The position numbers and the translations under genes were made by a program. Below are positions 1-12,490 of a stretch of DNA of 64,000 nucleotides, one piece after another; position 1 is the first letter of the stretch, and every line of letters begins with the position of its first letter. The stretch lies in the NCBI RefSeq assembly GCF_023101765.2, contig NC_064214.1, positions 5,090,001 through 5,154,000 of the forward strand, written 5' to 3'. The notes beneath the pieces were generated by a model that worked only from the letters and a program-made list of their open reading frames with translations, was not told the DNA's origin and did no database searches. The DNA comes from Spodoptera frugiperda (lineage: Eukaryota > Arthropoda > Insecta > Lepidoptera > Noctuidae).

Positions 1-70
1 AACAAAATATCGTATTAAAAAAAGGTGTGAATGTCCATGGTGTATTGATTACTGAAAACAACCTTACCTG

Positions 71-142
71 CGGTATCCATGGCAACGAGAGGGTTCCACA
101 GGTGCGATGAAGACTGCCCTCGTGGGCCTAATCAAATATTTA
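71..142 (+). repeat. Short dispersed repeat, copy 1
   Basis: Shares CCATGGCAACG, CACAGGTGC, a CCCTC(G/A)TGGGCCTA block and a following AT-rich stretch in the same order with 930-1011. The family is unknown to me; two diverged copies within 1 kb argue for a repeat rather than unique DNA. Confidence 0.5.
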
Positions 143-539
143 GTAAATAAGTACAAATAATAACGTATGAGCTTGTAAAGTTTAATGTTGTTGGACCAAC
201 GAGTTGGTATAATGAACAAAATCATTTGGGATTTGAAAATAGACGATCATATATGGAAAATGATCGTAAAGGCTTGTGTTAACATAATATCAAGCCCTTT
301 ATTTCCCCGAAAGGGTGTGTAATCAGCCTTTTCTGTGTATAATTAGGATATAACTAGGCAGTTTTATATTACGTTGTGAGTATCATAATATAGAAGGGAG
401 TGAGGCTATTACCATCCGAACATAAAATTGGAAAGTTTGTATTTTAGTTAGTTTGTTAATCCTCCACGCCAAGAAGGCTGAAGGGAGTTCGGGAGTAGAG
501 AGAATCGAGATGAAATTAAGAATAGGGGTAGATTATGAT

Positions 540-596
540 CTGGAATAACACATTAGGCACTTTTCATCCCACAGGAATGCGGACGAAGCCGCTAAC
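540..596 (+). mobile_element. Possible Helitron-like 3' end
   Basis: CATTAGGCACTTTTCATCCC followed by GCGGACGAAGCCGC (self-complementary arms GCGG...CCGC) and GAAGCTAG resembles the hairpin plus CTAG terminus of Lepidopteran Helitron-like elements. Only the 3' end is discernible. Basis: recalled terminal structure. Confidence 0.35.
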
Positions 597-929
597 TGAA
601 GCTAGCTACGTATACTCTTGTCGAAGTAACTAATATTGAAATCCTACTATACCTATATATTTGTCACCATTGTAGCTGTCGTAACATGTCTATGTATGCG
701 TACGATGAAATTAAAAAAATAAAAAGAAAACATTTAAGTGAAGTTTGAATAAAATTCATATCATTTTGTGTTGCTGTATTGTCACTGGTACCAATATTAC
801 GGCGTGCAATAGAAAAAATCACACTCATGTTATAGACCATACACTCATCAAAATACAATACATATACATTCCTTTAAAACGAACATGGATCAATCAATTC
901 TAACATCAATGCAAACAACTCTGCAATGG

Positions 930-1011
930 TACATGGTTGCCATGGCAACGGTCCTACAGGTGCTCCCGATATGATAAACCCTCATGGGCCTACTTAAACA
1001 TTTGAAAAGGG
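930..1011 (+). repeat. Short dispersed repeat, copy 2
   Basis: Second copy of the repeat at 71-142 (GTTGCCATGGCAACGG, CTACAGGTGC, CCCTCATGGGCCTACTT), same orientation. Confidence 0.5.
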
Positions 1012-1107
1012 ATTAACACACAAACAAACGAATTTAAGAATCCTATTTGTTCAGGATTAATCTGGTTCAATCTGGTTTGAACAAGTGATGGCTTGTAAAT
1101 TTTAAAT

Positions 1108-1398
1108 GTGGGAGAGCCATGCTTCAAGACAAATGGAACGGGTTGTAGTGATACAACGGCCTCACAGAAAACTGAGGTGAAACAACGCTTGTGTTAGTTC
1201 GTCGTGTGAGTAAGTAGTGACCCATTTACCCCCTTTCCCAAATTCCCTAATCTTCCCAACAATATTTAAATTCCTATCAAAGGGCCGGCAACGCACTCAT
1301 AATGTTTCTGTCTGGTGATTTGTGTGTCCATAGGTGGCGCGGATTGCTTACCATCAGGTAATCCGTTTGCTTGTTTACCGGCTTATACCATAAAAAAA
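1108..1398 (-). repeat. Family B interspersed repeat, near full length
   Basis: Reverse-orientation copy running from GTGGGAGAGCCATGCTT to ACCATAAAAAAAC. Family B, defined by comparing copies in this window, reads in its forward sense: tttttatggtata, gatcacctgatggtaagcaa, gccgccgcccatgg, cagaggcgttacaa, gtgcgttgccggcctttt, taggaatttaagggttgtt, cacaacgcaagcgttgtttc, ctctcccacac. Length about 290-300 bp; no coding capacity; transposition class unknown. Confidence 0.8.
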
Positions 1399-1920
1399 CA
1401 CTCAAAATTAATGTTAGAGATATGTTTGTTTATATTGATTAGGTATATAATATTATACTTTAATACAAACACAACTATATCGTAAAACTGCGAGTTTGCT
1501 GCTATGCTCAAGTCGCCTACGAACGATCATAGCAAACCCCATCTTAAGAAACATGACATTCGTCCGTAGTTGACATTTTCTAACTAAAATTATTATGAAA
1601 AAATTGTGTAAACAGTAGTTGAGGACACTGTAATTAATATAGCGAACAAATTCTTCTATTGTAATAAATGCACGCTTATTACCATACACCAGTCGCAAGT
1701 TAAGTTACTGAGAATTCTGTAATCAAAACATCTAAGTTCGATTCCCGGAACAATCGTAATATCCGACTATAGACTTCAAGTTCAACTATCGAACTTGCAA
1801 CCACAAGATCACAATGATTTGAATGTTCAGTGATAACTGTAGTCGTACCTACATTCTAAGTTAACTTTATTTACTCAATAAATAAGATATTGTAAGATTA
1901 TTTAAGCGCCGCTGACAGAC

Positions 1921-2201
1921 AGATTATCTGATCGTAATCGGTGCAGCCCATGGATACCTGAAACACCAGAGGCGTTACAAGTACGTTGCCAGCCTTTTGG
2001 AGTTTAGGAATTTGAGTATTGTTTGGGATTCGGGGATTTATCTCCGTAATTAATTGTATCTCCTCTGGTAATTGGATCTCTGGTAACCTCAATCGCACAA
2101 CGAAATACAACGCAAGCGTTGTTTCACGTTGGTTTTCTGTGAGGTGTGGTATCAATCCGGTCGAGTCGGCTCATTCATTCCAAAGCAGGGCTCTCCCACA
2201 C
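1921..2201 (+). repeat. Family B interspersed repeat
   Basis: Forward copy from the gatcgtaatcggtgcagcccatgg block (diverged) through AACACCAGAGGCGTTACAAG, AACGCAAGCGTTGTTTCACG and the CTCTCCCACAC end. Accounts for the apparent open frames on both strands here. Confidence 0.75.
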
Positions 2202-2549
2202 TTACTACAAAGTCCGTACTACACTACAAAGTCCGTTAAAATTGAATTAATATTTTAAACTACGAAGCCATCGTCGCCTTTTAAAACTGCTAACTGTAAT
2301 AGTAATAGCTTAGAGAGTAACGACTAACGACCCAATTTAAAACAGTTTCCAATTACGGCATTCTCTGCACTTTACGACTATGGCCTGTGCAGAAAACACT
2401 GCGATACACTTTATTTTCTTTCTTTTAGATATAAACTAGTATATAGCCTCCAGCTTTACACAACGATTAACGGAATTTTGAAAAGTTGAAATTAATGATT
2501 TGGATTTCATTAGATTACTTGTTAATGTTTCCTTTACCTATACCTGGCA

Positions 2550-2799
2550 TTTTTTTATGGTATAAACCGGTAAATGAGCATACGGATCACCTGATCTAAT
2601 CAATCGCCGCCGCCCATATACACTCAAAACACCGGAGGCGTTACAAGTGCGTTGCCGGCCTTTTGAGGGTTAGGAATTTAAGAGTTGTTCGAAACTCGGG
2701 AATTAAGGGGATTGGGAAGGGGAGTAATTGGGCCTCCGGTAATCTCACTCACACAACGAAACACAACGCAAGCGTTGTTTCACGTCAGTTTTCTGTGAG
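2550..2799 (+). repeat. Family B interspersed repeat, 3' truncated
   Basis: Forward copy beginning TTTTTTATGGTATAAACCGG and ending after TTTCTGTGAG; lacks the terminal CTCTCCCACAC block. Confidence 0.75.
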
Positions 2800-3169
2800 T
2801 ACCTGGAATTGTAACATATGCCCATATGTGAATTCAATTCTAGTTGATTTTGATTAAACATTTTGATTAAAACATTGTCTTAATAATGTTTCATTTAAAT
2901 CTTCACAAATCTACATACCTACCAAGTGTTAAGAAAACCAAACTGAATACTTTGATGAAAACTTTTCATTTGTTTTTATTGCTACGATCATCCGTCCATC
3001 GCGTCTGTCCGTCTACTGTCAACCATCTTTGAACCGTAAAATATGTACATTTCCTTCAAATATCCGTTCCATACATTCGTATGACGAGATTGGACATGTA
3101 AACATAAACTATACCCTGTTTGGTAGAAGATACATTTCCTATTCGATATTTTATAGTAAGCCCATGCAC

Positions 3170-3345
3170 ATGTTCATAAGCCACTTTGATCACCTCTGAG
3201 TTTGTTTCGGCATTTCTTCTCAGAGTAGTCGGATAGGAAATGCCGGCCTCATCTAGCTATTTGAAATATTGACGTGTAAAAGTGTTATTTTATAATCTAT
3301 TTACAGAAATAAATATCATTTATTTATCATTTATCATTTATCACT
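3170..3345 (+). mobile_element. Probable 3' end of a non-LTR retrotransposon
   Basis: CGGCATTTCTTCTCAGAG, ATTGACGTGTAAAAGTG and a short-repeat tail (TTTATCAT)n look like the 3' UTR and simple tail of a jockey/CR1-type LINE. The family is recalled, not proven; no coding part is present. Confidence 0.4.
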
Positions 3346-4350
3346 TACTACCCTCGTATATACGATTGCCCCCTTTTGCATACAAAAAGATAAAACAATT
3401 GAGCATAACATAAGTAACCTACCAATGCAAGATTGGCCTTTTACACAGTTCTAAAAATGCAACTCAAGACACACTAAAGCGCATCCATGGCTTTGGAAGT
3501 TGAATTTGAGAATATTTATTACTGTAATAAATTGTTTTAAGTTTCCCACCATATCTTTCAGATAAAATTAAAAGGTTCGTGCACTCAAATTCTAGATAAC
3601 TTTAAAACATATTTGACATAAGCAAAGCTAATGATGGCATATGTTTTTAGTTTAGGGTAAAAGAGTAAAGTTCCCTAAGAAAAGGAGGGTCCTCCAACCA
3701 GGCGAGGTGATCATGCCTGGCGGGCTTTCTGCCCAATTATTTTTCTTTGTTATTCGCATTTAAACTACACATGAAGGATTTATGACGTCATCCGATGATT
3801 TGTTCGTCGAACATCTAAACCATAAAACTTAAAAACTAACAAATAAAATAAAATAAAACTACAATGGTTTTTGAAGTCAGCTTTTTTCAACGTAATTTTA
3901 TTTTAATTTTTCTACTTATAATTAGTTTAATAGGTATACGTAAATAGCACTACACTTCACTATTTCCTCTCAAATATCTCCTCCTTTTTGGGAAGTCGGT
4001 TAAAACTTACAAAATACCCCTTGGCCATGTGTTAATTTGCGTAGAACACACTCTTCAATATTCTGTAGTCCTGGTAGCTCGATGGAACGAGTGAGGAGTA
4101 TTCAGTGTCAGTTCGTTAGCAGGTCAAACAAGTCAGGTAACTTTAATTACTAACATGTAATGAACGAGAACCGAGTTAGAAGCCTTCTAGTCTAGTTACC
4201 CGACTCCCTTTTATTTGAAACTGTGTGTATGCTTGCTTTACGAGCTCGTAGGTTTTTTGTTTCATTTTTAATTTAGTTTTTTGTGACTATGAATAACGTA
4301 CGGTTAAAAACTAAATTACAAATAAATGTTTTGGATGTTTCTGTTTCTCT

Positions 4351-4440
4351 TTTTTATGGAATATTGGCCAACTGAGCAGACTGGTCACCTGATGGTAAGC
4401 GATCAGCGCCACCCGCGACAGCAGATAAGTCTCAGGTGCA
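4351..4440 (+). repeat. Family B fragment (5' part)
   Basis: TTTTTATGGAATATTGGCC then GTCACCTGATGGTAAGCGAT and a degenerate GCCACCCGC block: the first about 90 bp of a family-B copy. Confidence 0.6.
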
Positions 4441-5487
4441 GTGCGATCCCTATTGAATTAAACATGAATTAGCAAAACACTAAAGTGTATCAAAGGTAAA
4501 ACCAATGTAAACCAGTTAATCTTGTTCATTCATATTGAAAAATCTCCACCAGACCATTAATGAATCCTGTTTTAAAAACATATAAAACAATTCATGAGAA
4601 CTCATCACGAAGATCCACAATCGTCCACTTAAACAATTAAAAAATGGTCTCATTTAGTCTCAATTTCGAAGGACGAAGGTACATAATAGGATAAAAGGTA
4701 TAAAGTTCACTATTATCATTTAAACTACGTCGGTACTTGGGCGGACGAATTCCTCGCGTTGCCTTAACAGTTAGTTCGCTGGCGGAATGTTAACTATGGG
4801 TACAAAGAGCTCCAGTAACATTGTATTGTGTATTTTTAGTGCTTGAAAATTTGTCGTATGTCGTCTTTGTTTAAACAATTTCAGCTCCGGAATCTTTGGT
4901 AATACCTCCTTGCTGTATTTATTTGAATGCGTAATTGGAAGTTAAATTGATTTTTAAAAGATATTTATTGTACCTTTATTATAGCAACTTTTCCTTCATC
5001 CTTAGTCATATTTCCGTAGAACTGTATAAAAATTAACGGCTTCGTCATTTCATGAATTTGTCATAGTTTTCCACGAAGAAGTGAGCTCATCTTGTGCTCA
5101 GTAGCTCATGAAAAGTAATGAGAACTGTTTAGTCATACTTATGATCTGACATGACAAATTAGATTACAAATATTCTCGAAGTTACTAGTTTTCATCCAGC
5201 CGCCTAGAATACGTATGAAAATCAAAACAGCTGCTGCAAAGTTCATAAATTGAATCAGTTCTACTACCTTTAGGTGCTACAAAACAGAATCCACTTCATG
5301 TATCTAAACAAACGCTTTCCAATACAGAACCACTAACAACAGACGGTGCAGGGAAAAATTTATTTACGCATATATCCTAGTCGCTAACGACTTCAGTTGT
5401 AAAGGGCCCTTAATTGAAATAAAATTGACGTTTACAGTGTGCGCGGGGGACTCTTAATTGCTATGCAGTCGACCACGTAAGCTGTTC

Positions 5488-5545
5488 TCGATCGTAGTGC
5501 AGTCCTCGGCAACCATCGACAGTCCTCGGCAACCCTCGGCTCGTG
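5488..5545 (+). repeat. Short imperfect tandem repeat
   Basis: CAGTCCTCGGCAACC occurs at about 5,501 and 5,520, followed by a partial CCTCGGC unit. Small, local, no gene attached. Confidence 0.6.
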
Positions 5546-6242
5546 GCCGGTTTCAGCCGGTTTTAGCCAGTTTTATGTCGTTTTTATGACTCAGCCATTC
5601 AGAGTCCCGAGTTTGCGTGCCTGAAATGTTTTTGAAATTGGTTTGATCTCCTCGTTCCGAGTATTTTTTGGTTTTCGTGAAAGTTTAATACGTGAGAGAA
5701 TGTTGGACCTACACTGGATCGTATAATGTAGATAAATGTTGCTGGAAATGTTTGTTAAAAGAAGCGAAAATACTGGATACCTTTGCAGGCTAGTTTATGC
5801 TCGGTACATTCTTTCTGAGCCATCATTTATTTCTTACATCTTTTAAAACGAAAGTCACCGCAGTTTTTACATTCTATAAAAACATTTTTACCAAAAATAA
5901 CTTTATGTAAATAAAAGTCTCAAGTATTTTTATCCATCCACAAATAGCCAAATTCAAACTAAAAGCCTTCAAAATAGCAAGCGTCAACAAAACAAATTCA
6001 AAACCGGTGAACGTACACTTGACACCGAAGAACTCAAAACAAAAAAACGATACTATAATAAGCACTCAGTTTTACAACTTGATACTGTTGCTTACGTCAC
6101 TGCTATCGTATTTTCGTCGAGAGATAAAATTGCTGACAGTACAACGAGTCGAGTTCAATTTTGTGTAAGCTAAACACGTTTTACAAAAATGACGACAGTA
6201 AAATGTCAAACGATGTCTGCGATGGTGTTGTGTACTCATCTG

Positions 6243-6322
6243 GCTATACCAAATCAGTATATAAAGTGATCGTGGTGTAAGGGAAAATCATACAAAACAA
6301 GACCATGATAGATTGGTATCTA
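6243..6322 (+). repeat. Diverged repeat pair, copy 1
   Basis: CTATACCAAATCAGTATA, GATCGTGG, GGGAAAATCATA and GACCATGATAGATTGGT occur in the same order and spacing as at 9,349-9,430. Family not recognised. Confidence 0.5.
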
Positions 6323-6334
6323 GTTGTAGATATA

Positions 6335-6530
6335 TTTTATGATACCTGATGGTAAGCAATCGCTGCCGCCCATGGACATCTAAAACACCAGAGGCGTTAC
6401 AAGTGCGTTGCCGGCCTTTTCGGGTTAGGAATTTAAAGATTGTTGGGAAATCGGGTATTGGGAAGATTGGGAAGGGGAATAATTGGGTCTTCGATAACCT
6501 TACTCACACGAAACACAACGCGAGCGTTGA
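6335..6530 (+). repeat. Family B interspersed repeat, truncated
   Basis: Forward copy: TACCTGATGGTAAGCAATCG, GCCGCCCATGGACATC, CAGAGGCGTTACAAGTGCG, ending at AACACAACGCGAGCGTTG. Confidence 0.75.
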
Positions 6531-6770
6531 TGATTGATAATATTGAAATAGACGTAGATACAGACTGATTCTTGATTGGTATTGAATTGAGTGATGGTTG
6601 GGTTAAGAAAAGGTTGAGGATGCTGCTTGCTTGCTAAATATGGACTACCAAGATATCATGATGTCGATTGAAAGAATAGAGAATACCTAGTCAAAACTGG
6701 TAAAAAATCATCACGATGATTACGACAAATCTTTTATTGTTCACTCATTTTAACACGTTTAACGAAATCA

Positions 6771-6890
6771 CGGAGCTCCAGCTCGAAGAGAAGGAGTAGA
6801 AACGGGAAGATTTTTAGTCACTAACAGTCTGACACTCTCACTCTCTCGCCTCACCTAAGGTAGAAGGCATCTAAAGATTTTCTCCCCTTA
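6771..6890 (+). repeat. Family A SINE-like repeat, degenerate
   Basis: Family A in this window reads: ggagctgcggactgcctagc, gggtttaccggggctccggc, gaaaagcaggagaaggaacg, gggtggtttttagtcagtaa, gagtctgacactccctctcg, agaagtcattggatgatttt. This copy keeps AGCTCGAAGAGAAGGAGTAG, TTTTTAGTCACTAACAGTCT and TTTCTCCCCTT. Confidence 0.65.
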
Positions 6891-8183
6891 AAAAACCGCC
6901 AACCAATAGGTACCTACCATAACTGTGAAACATTCTCTTGTTAAGATCTGTCTGACTTTTAGTGAAGATTTTTACCATTACCATTCATAGTTTCATAGAT
7001 GACTATAACCTTTATAGCTACACAATCTTTACCAAACTCAATAATTACCTCAATACTTAAACATTTTCCAAATAAAGTAACTTTGAAACCTATCAAAATA
7101 TCTGGTGGCAAGATTTTTTCTTCAAAAATGTCTTCTGGCACAGTGCCAGAGTGCTTAGCTTTAAGGCAAAGCTCATTAGTGACTGTAGAAATAGTTTCTT
7201 CGACCATCCATATTATGTGGTTAGGTTCTGATTTTTAACTCCTTTTTTCTCTCGTTAGTTACATAATGGTAATTCTGTCAGGGACAATTTTGGTTGGTGA
7301 TTAGTCTAATTTAGGGTATGTTGAGAATTAGTTTTAAAAAGAACTTGAGTTGGTTACTTTAAGATAAATAATAGCATAATATTCTTGGAATTGGCATCAT
7401 TTTTGCATTGTTGCACCAGTCATTAGGAGCTCTAAACGAAGAACGGATAATTTGATAATTACCTAACTCCTATAATTTTAAGCACACAAGAACTTTTTCT
7501 CAGTCTAAATGTATTTAGGAGTACCTATGTATATCTTCTAGAATACGAAGTACGATACTCCCACATAAAAATCAAGCTAATGGTACAAACGTACGACCAA
7601 TGCTGTTGCGAACATTATTGCATTTCGTCCGATTCAGGAATTTGAGATATACCGAGTAAATCGGTAAAATCGGTAGTTTCTATCCCCCTTATTTCCCAAA
7701 GGATCAAACCAAGAGTGGAATCTTCAAAAGACGTAGCTATTTCTAGACTTTACCTATTCCTAGGATTTTAAAATAAAACATTACTAAGGCTACATAAAAT
7801 AGTGCAAGTCGTTTAGTTTTATAGTTCTGTAGAAACTTGTACAATGTTAGAGCTGCTAATGATCAGCTGTAATGTCGGTGTAAAGCTAATTACTTGAATG
7901 CACTAAGTATTGTGTTTTTACTCTTATTGGTTAAAAGTTTGTAGGGTTTGCATTATACGAAATACATACGAGTTGTTATGTTTATTTTAAAACTGTTTTA
8001 TACCAGTTAACAGTTATTAGCCATTTTCGGTTTTTCAAAATAAGTTCAATTTCAAAATTTTCTAAGTTCTTTATTTCTCTTCTTTGCGCAAACTCTCTTA
8101 GATAAAGATATTCGTCAAAAACATATTAAATCAAAAATTACACAAAAGAAATTATTATCTTTTAATAATAACCATCGATTATG

Positions 8184-8320
8184 TGAGACATACTAAATTA
8201 ACTAAAAATCACAGTGGGCTGCGCGACGTCACCGCGTCCCTCTGTGACTCGCAACTAGTAGAGCTTTTCTCCATTAATTTACGTGTGTAAACCGTGATTT
8301 TTAGTTAATTTAAAATGATT
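8184..8320. mobile_element. Family F MITE-like element with terminal inverted repeats
   Basis: Left end CTAAATTAACTAAAAATCAC and right end GTGATTTTTAGTTAATTTAA are inverted repeats. The interior carries GGGCTGCGCGACGTC, CCCTCTGTGACTCG and TAGAGCTTTTCTCCATTAAT. About 130 bp, non-coding; related copies below. Confidence 0.7.
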
Positions 8321-9348
8321 ATCCGATGCTTACACATTCATTCACTAAACATACATCGTACTACTCTCTACTATATGTGTACATACTACAACATACATAG
8401 GTCAGACCTCGATACCTGATACCACAGTCTAACTACCGGTGATTACAGGTTAGATGTTAATTACCAGCGCGCCAACTAGTTAACAGACTGATACATACAC
8501 TGTGGCATTACATTTCCTTTAATTAAGTCTAAGATCTTAAGTGACTGTCGCTCTTATTAGTATCGATTTACGGTTCATTGTTAAATGGATTGGCTGGAAC
8601 CTATATTGACGGTATATAGTTTGATATCTTTGTTGGGCATTGTTGGGACAATTTAATTAAGGTCTAATTTTTGGTGATACTTATGTAAATATCTTGAAAT
8701 ACTTATACTATTACTACAAGTATTATGTTCGAGTACTTTTCAGTTACTGAAATTATTAATTTCCTATTAATAACAATGACACTCTGCATTACTTATAGGA
8801 CTAACTAAACCAACCAGCTTTTCAATTTATTTAAATTATACTGTTTTGTAGTTACTTATGCTCTTATATGGACGTATATCAACCAGATTGACGATACCTA
8901 TATTAAAGAAGGGCCAAATTAAAAGTATCCTTAACCGACGAGTATGCATGAAAACGCTGATGATTGTTGTTGAAGTGAAAGAGGTATGTGAGATTCGTAG
9001 CAATTGGCGTTCCACAGTTAGGTACTGTCTATCCCCATGGAAGACAAGAGTAAGGTTATGTATGTAGGTATTTTTAAGTTACTCCAATAAAAAAAAACTA
9101 AACTTTTGACCCATAAAACCTTCCATAATATCTCTGAATTTATTAATTTTCGAATCCATCAAGCAACAAACAAAACACATTGACCACCCACTAGGCGACA
9201 CACAACTGACAAATACGTATAATAAAATTACACAAATGCGACCCAACTTTTCTTTTGACGACAAAGGAAAACTAACCGTAAACCTTAAGTAGAAAGGTTG
9301 TATTTGCCAGCTCGTGACTAGATTAGGTACAGACGGCTACATAACAAG

Positions 9349-9430
9349 CTATAGGAAACCAGTATAAACTGACCGTGGAATGTGGGGAAAGATCATAGAA
9401 AGCGAGACCATGGTAGACTGGTTGGAGTAG
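9349..9430 (+). repeat. Diverged repeat pair, copy 2
   Basis: CTATAGGAAACCAGTATA, GACCGTGG, GGGAAAGATCATAG and GACCATGGTAGACTGGTT match 6,243-6,322 over about 80 bp. Confidence 0.5.
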
Positions 9431-9827
9431 TTGGACATGTACTTGCATCCAGTCTTGTCCATTCTGCTTCATGCATGATTCTCCGCATGATCTGTGTGTC
9501 ATCTCCTTAGTTCGGGATGCTTGGAATATTCATTGAGCAATTTAACTAGCGACGTTTGAGCAAGGATTGGCTTCGATGTAATATGGAGTTTATGTAGGTA
9601 CTTGGTACATTGTGTTTGATTGAGTTTGGGAAGCGAATTAATTGACTGTGTTGGGATTGAGCCTCTAGAGAGTTAGAGGTGGGAGTTTTTACTGATACAT
9701 AGTATATTTGGCTAATAATTGCGTCTTTATAGTTAACCATTTTGATTTAAAATTATTGAAATTCTCTACTTACATAATTTCTGTTTATTAGCTAGACCCA
9801 ACGCAGAGTTTTTTTTGAGATGCTAAA

Positions 9828-9862
9828 ATCATCCAATGACTTTTCTCGCCTTGGGCAAGGCG
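9828..9862 (-). repeat. Family A fragment
   Basis: AATCATCCAATGACTTTTCT then CGCCTTGGGCAAGGCG is the 3' end of a reversed family-A copy. Confidence 0.55.
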
Positions 9863-10327
9863 TATAAATCTATATCCTTTTCACCCTAGTCCACTTGCAT
9901 TATCACCACAACTGAATCACCGTATATGTATAAGTAATAGACGACGATGCGGCCTACAATTAAACACGCCAACAATTCAAAAGCAAGACAAATATGACAC
10001 ACACACATAAACAAAGATATAATAACATAACACTAAGTACCATTAAGGTTTACACAAGATCATGCCACTTGACCCCAAGAACATAACACTACCAAGACAT
10101 CCATTCCTGCTAATTCCATTTAGTAGATGGGCATAGGTTAATAGAAATTGCCTCTGTAAAGCCCCTTTATAATTTAGCGGTAACATTATGTTATCCTGGT
10201 CTTGTTACATGTTCTATATAAGCATTAGTTTAAGGGTGGTATAGAGATCAACATAATGGCATTTGTTTTTGGTAATCTGGTCATAGGCATTTTTTGAAAT
10301 GCAATAAACATTATGGATTTACTTAAA

Positions 10328-10590
10328 GATTAACTACTCTCGCGGTTTCATAGGCTATTTGGGGCTCCTATTATAGTAGCGTGATGTTTTATAGCTTTCA
10401 ACCTTAAAAAATATAATTCAAATCAGGACCAGTACTTCCAAAGATTCAGTTTCAAATAAGTTTAAAAATAATTATTCAAATCCGGACCGGTAGTAGTTCC
10501 GGAGATTCAGTTTGAAATAAGTAGTTTTGAAATTTATAGTTTTTCAATATTTTTAAACAAAGTTTGAAATAAGTAGCCTACTTGCTCATA
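10328..10590 (-). mobile_element. Helitron-like element E, degenerate
   Basis: TACTCTCGCGGTTTCATAGG, GGGGCTCCTATTATAGTAGC, GTGATGTTTTATAGC and partially duplicated CAAATCCGGACCGGTAGTAG plus GTTCCGGAGATTCAG match the element at 61,399-61,605. The proposed class rests on a recalled TC...CTAG end structure. Confidence 0.45.
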
Positions 10591-11926
10591 ACATACATAG
10601 AAATCGGCTAGCAACCTGTATCTTCAAAAATGACTTAATTTACATAGTGATTAAAATTTTAAAAACTTTATTTTAAAGCTTGTTGCCTGCCTGTGTTTCA
10701 ATAAAAAACATAAGTCACTTATAGACAACTTGACTTTTCATCTCCCCAAAGACAAAGATCATTGCGACCCTCCACATTAAGGTGCCTCCAAATCTTACCT
10801 ACATTCCCTAAGCCCTAACATCGGGTCCCTTAGTAGTATGACATTAATAACGATTACCTAAAGCAGTATATGTGCACGCAGCTTTAGAAGCCACGGCAAG
10901 ATTTGGATCTTGAAATATTAGCTGATTTCGCTCTAAGGGATTCTGAGGATAGTGTGAATTTCGTTTAGTATTTCTGAGCTGTATATGTATGTTTTTATGT
11001 GATCGGGGGATTGGTGAAGAAATTAATATAGAAGTTAAGAAATGGAGAATGTTCATTTGGATAATGTTGGACTTTTTTTATAATTATGTTGAGTTTTAAT
11101 GTTCTAAAATAACTTAAATTAAGTTTAATAAAAAAATATTTTCAAAAAGAATAAGGAATAAATCAATGTTTACTTTTATGTGATAATAGTTGTAATCTAC
11201 TGCGTAAGTCTAATCTTGCATAAACAACACGAAAACAAAAGATTAAAATTATAAAAACTATAAAGAATTTAGTGTTCCTCGGGAGCGTTCCGTATACACC
11301 CAATCTACAATTTCTATGAATTAAAGGAGTAAGGAATGCATCATGGTCAACAGCGCCTGACAGTTTACTGCTGTTCCTCCTTCTCATAAGTGACTTTGTC
11401 TTAATCTTAACGCTTGGCAGTGAAAAAGGTTAAAATTAATCAAGGAACAAGAATCTGAAATTGATCATTAACAAAATAATTCTCAGTTATACTGTATCTC
11501 CAACAATTATGCTCGCTTCCCATAGTTGTTAACAAAAAACCGTTTTGTTTGCATAGGTACTAAAATCATATAAACCAGTTTATTAAAAAACCAACAGTAA
11601 CACCCAAAAATAACCAAAACACGTTAAAAACTTTAATGGAATTTGCCCACAGACACACGAGTATCCGCAAAAATTCTAAACCACACAAAATGGCTTGTAT
11701 CACATAACCATGAATCAGCTGTGAACGGTGCAAAGTTGGTATTCCGATGTAGCACCGTGAGCTATTCGGTGTGATGGGCGCCCGTTGGCACCGACCCAAC
11801 TTACGACCATCGATTTACATAACTTGTACAAAAGATCAAAAATCTATTTATACTGTTTGGTGCTTCGTGAGGGGTTTTGCCTTATTTTGGGTTTGTTTTT
11901 ACTGGTATTTTTTTAGTAACTATCGA

Positions 11927-12058
11927 GAGACATACTAAATTGACTAAAAATCAAGGTTTTTTTGCGTACATCATTGGAGAAAAGCTCTACTAATTTCGAG
12001 ACACAGAGGGACTCTTCATCATGAGCAGTTTACGCGACGTCGCGCGTCTGCGCACGCT
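11927..12058. mobile_element. Family F MITE-like element, one end
   Basis: GAGACATACTAAATTGACTA, AAAAGCTCTACTAATTTCG, CACAGAGGGACTCTTC and CGCGACGTCGCGCG correspond to one arm plus core of family F; the second terminal repeat is missing. Abuts a family-B copy. Confidence 0.6.
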
Positions 12059-12097
12059 GTTCGTGATCAAGAATCAATTCAAGTATGGAACTGTAAT

Positions 12098-12362
12098 GCT
12101 TCGGCACAAATGGGCCGGCTCGACGATAGAAATACCACGGCCTCACAGAAAACCGACGTGAAACAACGCTTGCGTTTTTCGTTGTGTAAGTGACGTTAGC
12201 AGAGGCCCAATTACCCACCTTCCCATTCCCCGATTCCCCAACAACCCTTAAATTCCTAACCCCCAAAAGGCCGGCAACGCACTTGTAACGCGTCTGGTGT
12301 TTCGGGTGTCCATGGGCGGCGGCGATTGTTTACTATCCGTCTGCTCGTTATACCATAAAAAA
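12098..12362 (-). repeat. Family B interspersed repeat
   Basis: Reverse copy: CACGGCCTCACAGAAAACCG, AAACAACGCTTGCG, AGGCCGGCAACGCACTTGTA, ending ACCATAAAAAAAAC. It lies about 80 bp upstream of the first identifiable nAChR exon and abuts a family-F element on its left. Confidence 0.8.
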
Positions 12363-12445
12363 AACATAAATAAACCTCTTATTATTTCTATAGACTGCGT
12401 AATGTATTTGTAACCTCCATTCAAAATTGTTTTCTATTGTTACAG

Positions 12446-12490
12446 AATCTGAAAGATCAAATTCTGACGACGAACGTATGGCTGGAACAC
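12446..12490 (+). CDS. nAChRalpha3: nAChR alpha3 exon (NLKDQILTTNVWLEH)
   Basis: A 45-nt exon between acceptor ttacag and donor gtaagt, phase 0 at both ends. It encodes NLKDQILTTNVWLEH, the start of loop D of the ligand-binding domain, including the conserved Trp that faces agonist from the complementary side. The 45-nt size is the conserved size of this exon in insect receptor genes. A reversed family-B repeat (12,098-12,362) ends about 80 bp upstream. Confidence 0.96.

Larger units (their letters stand above)
3346..12097. other. AT-rich region without a supported gene
   Basis: Holds family A, B and F repeats and the diverged pair at 6,243 and 9,349. A minus-strand frame at 6,959-7,207 has reasonable composition but no recognised motif and an overlapping plus-strand frame. 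I searched by eye for the missing nAChR exons (a YDDLL- or LRLSQLID-type segment) and did not find them. Confidence 0.5.

Noticed and set aside
6959..7238. Overlapping small frames on both strands (82 and 79 codons)
   Set aside because: The minus-strand peptide looks somewhat protein-like, but both strands are open and nothing is recognised.
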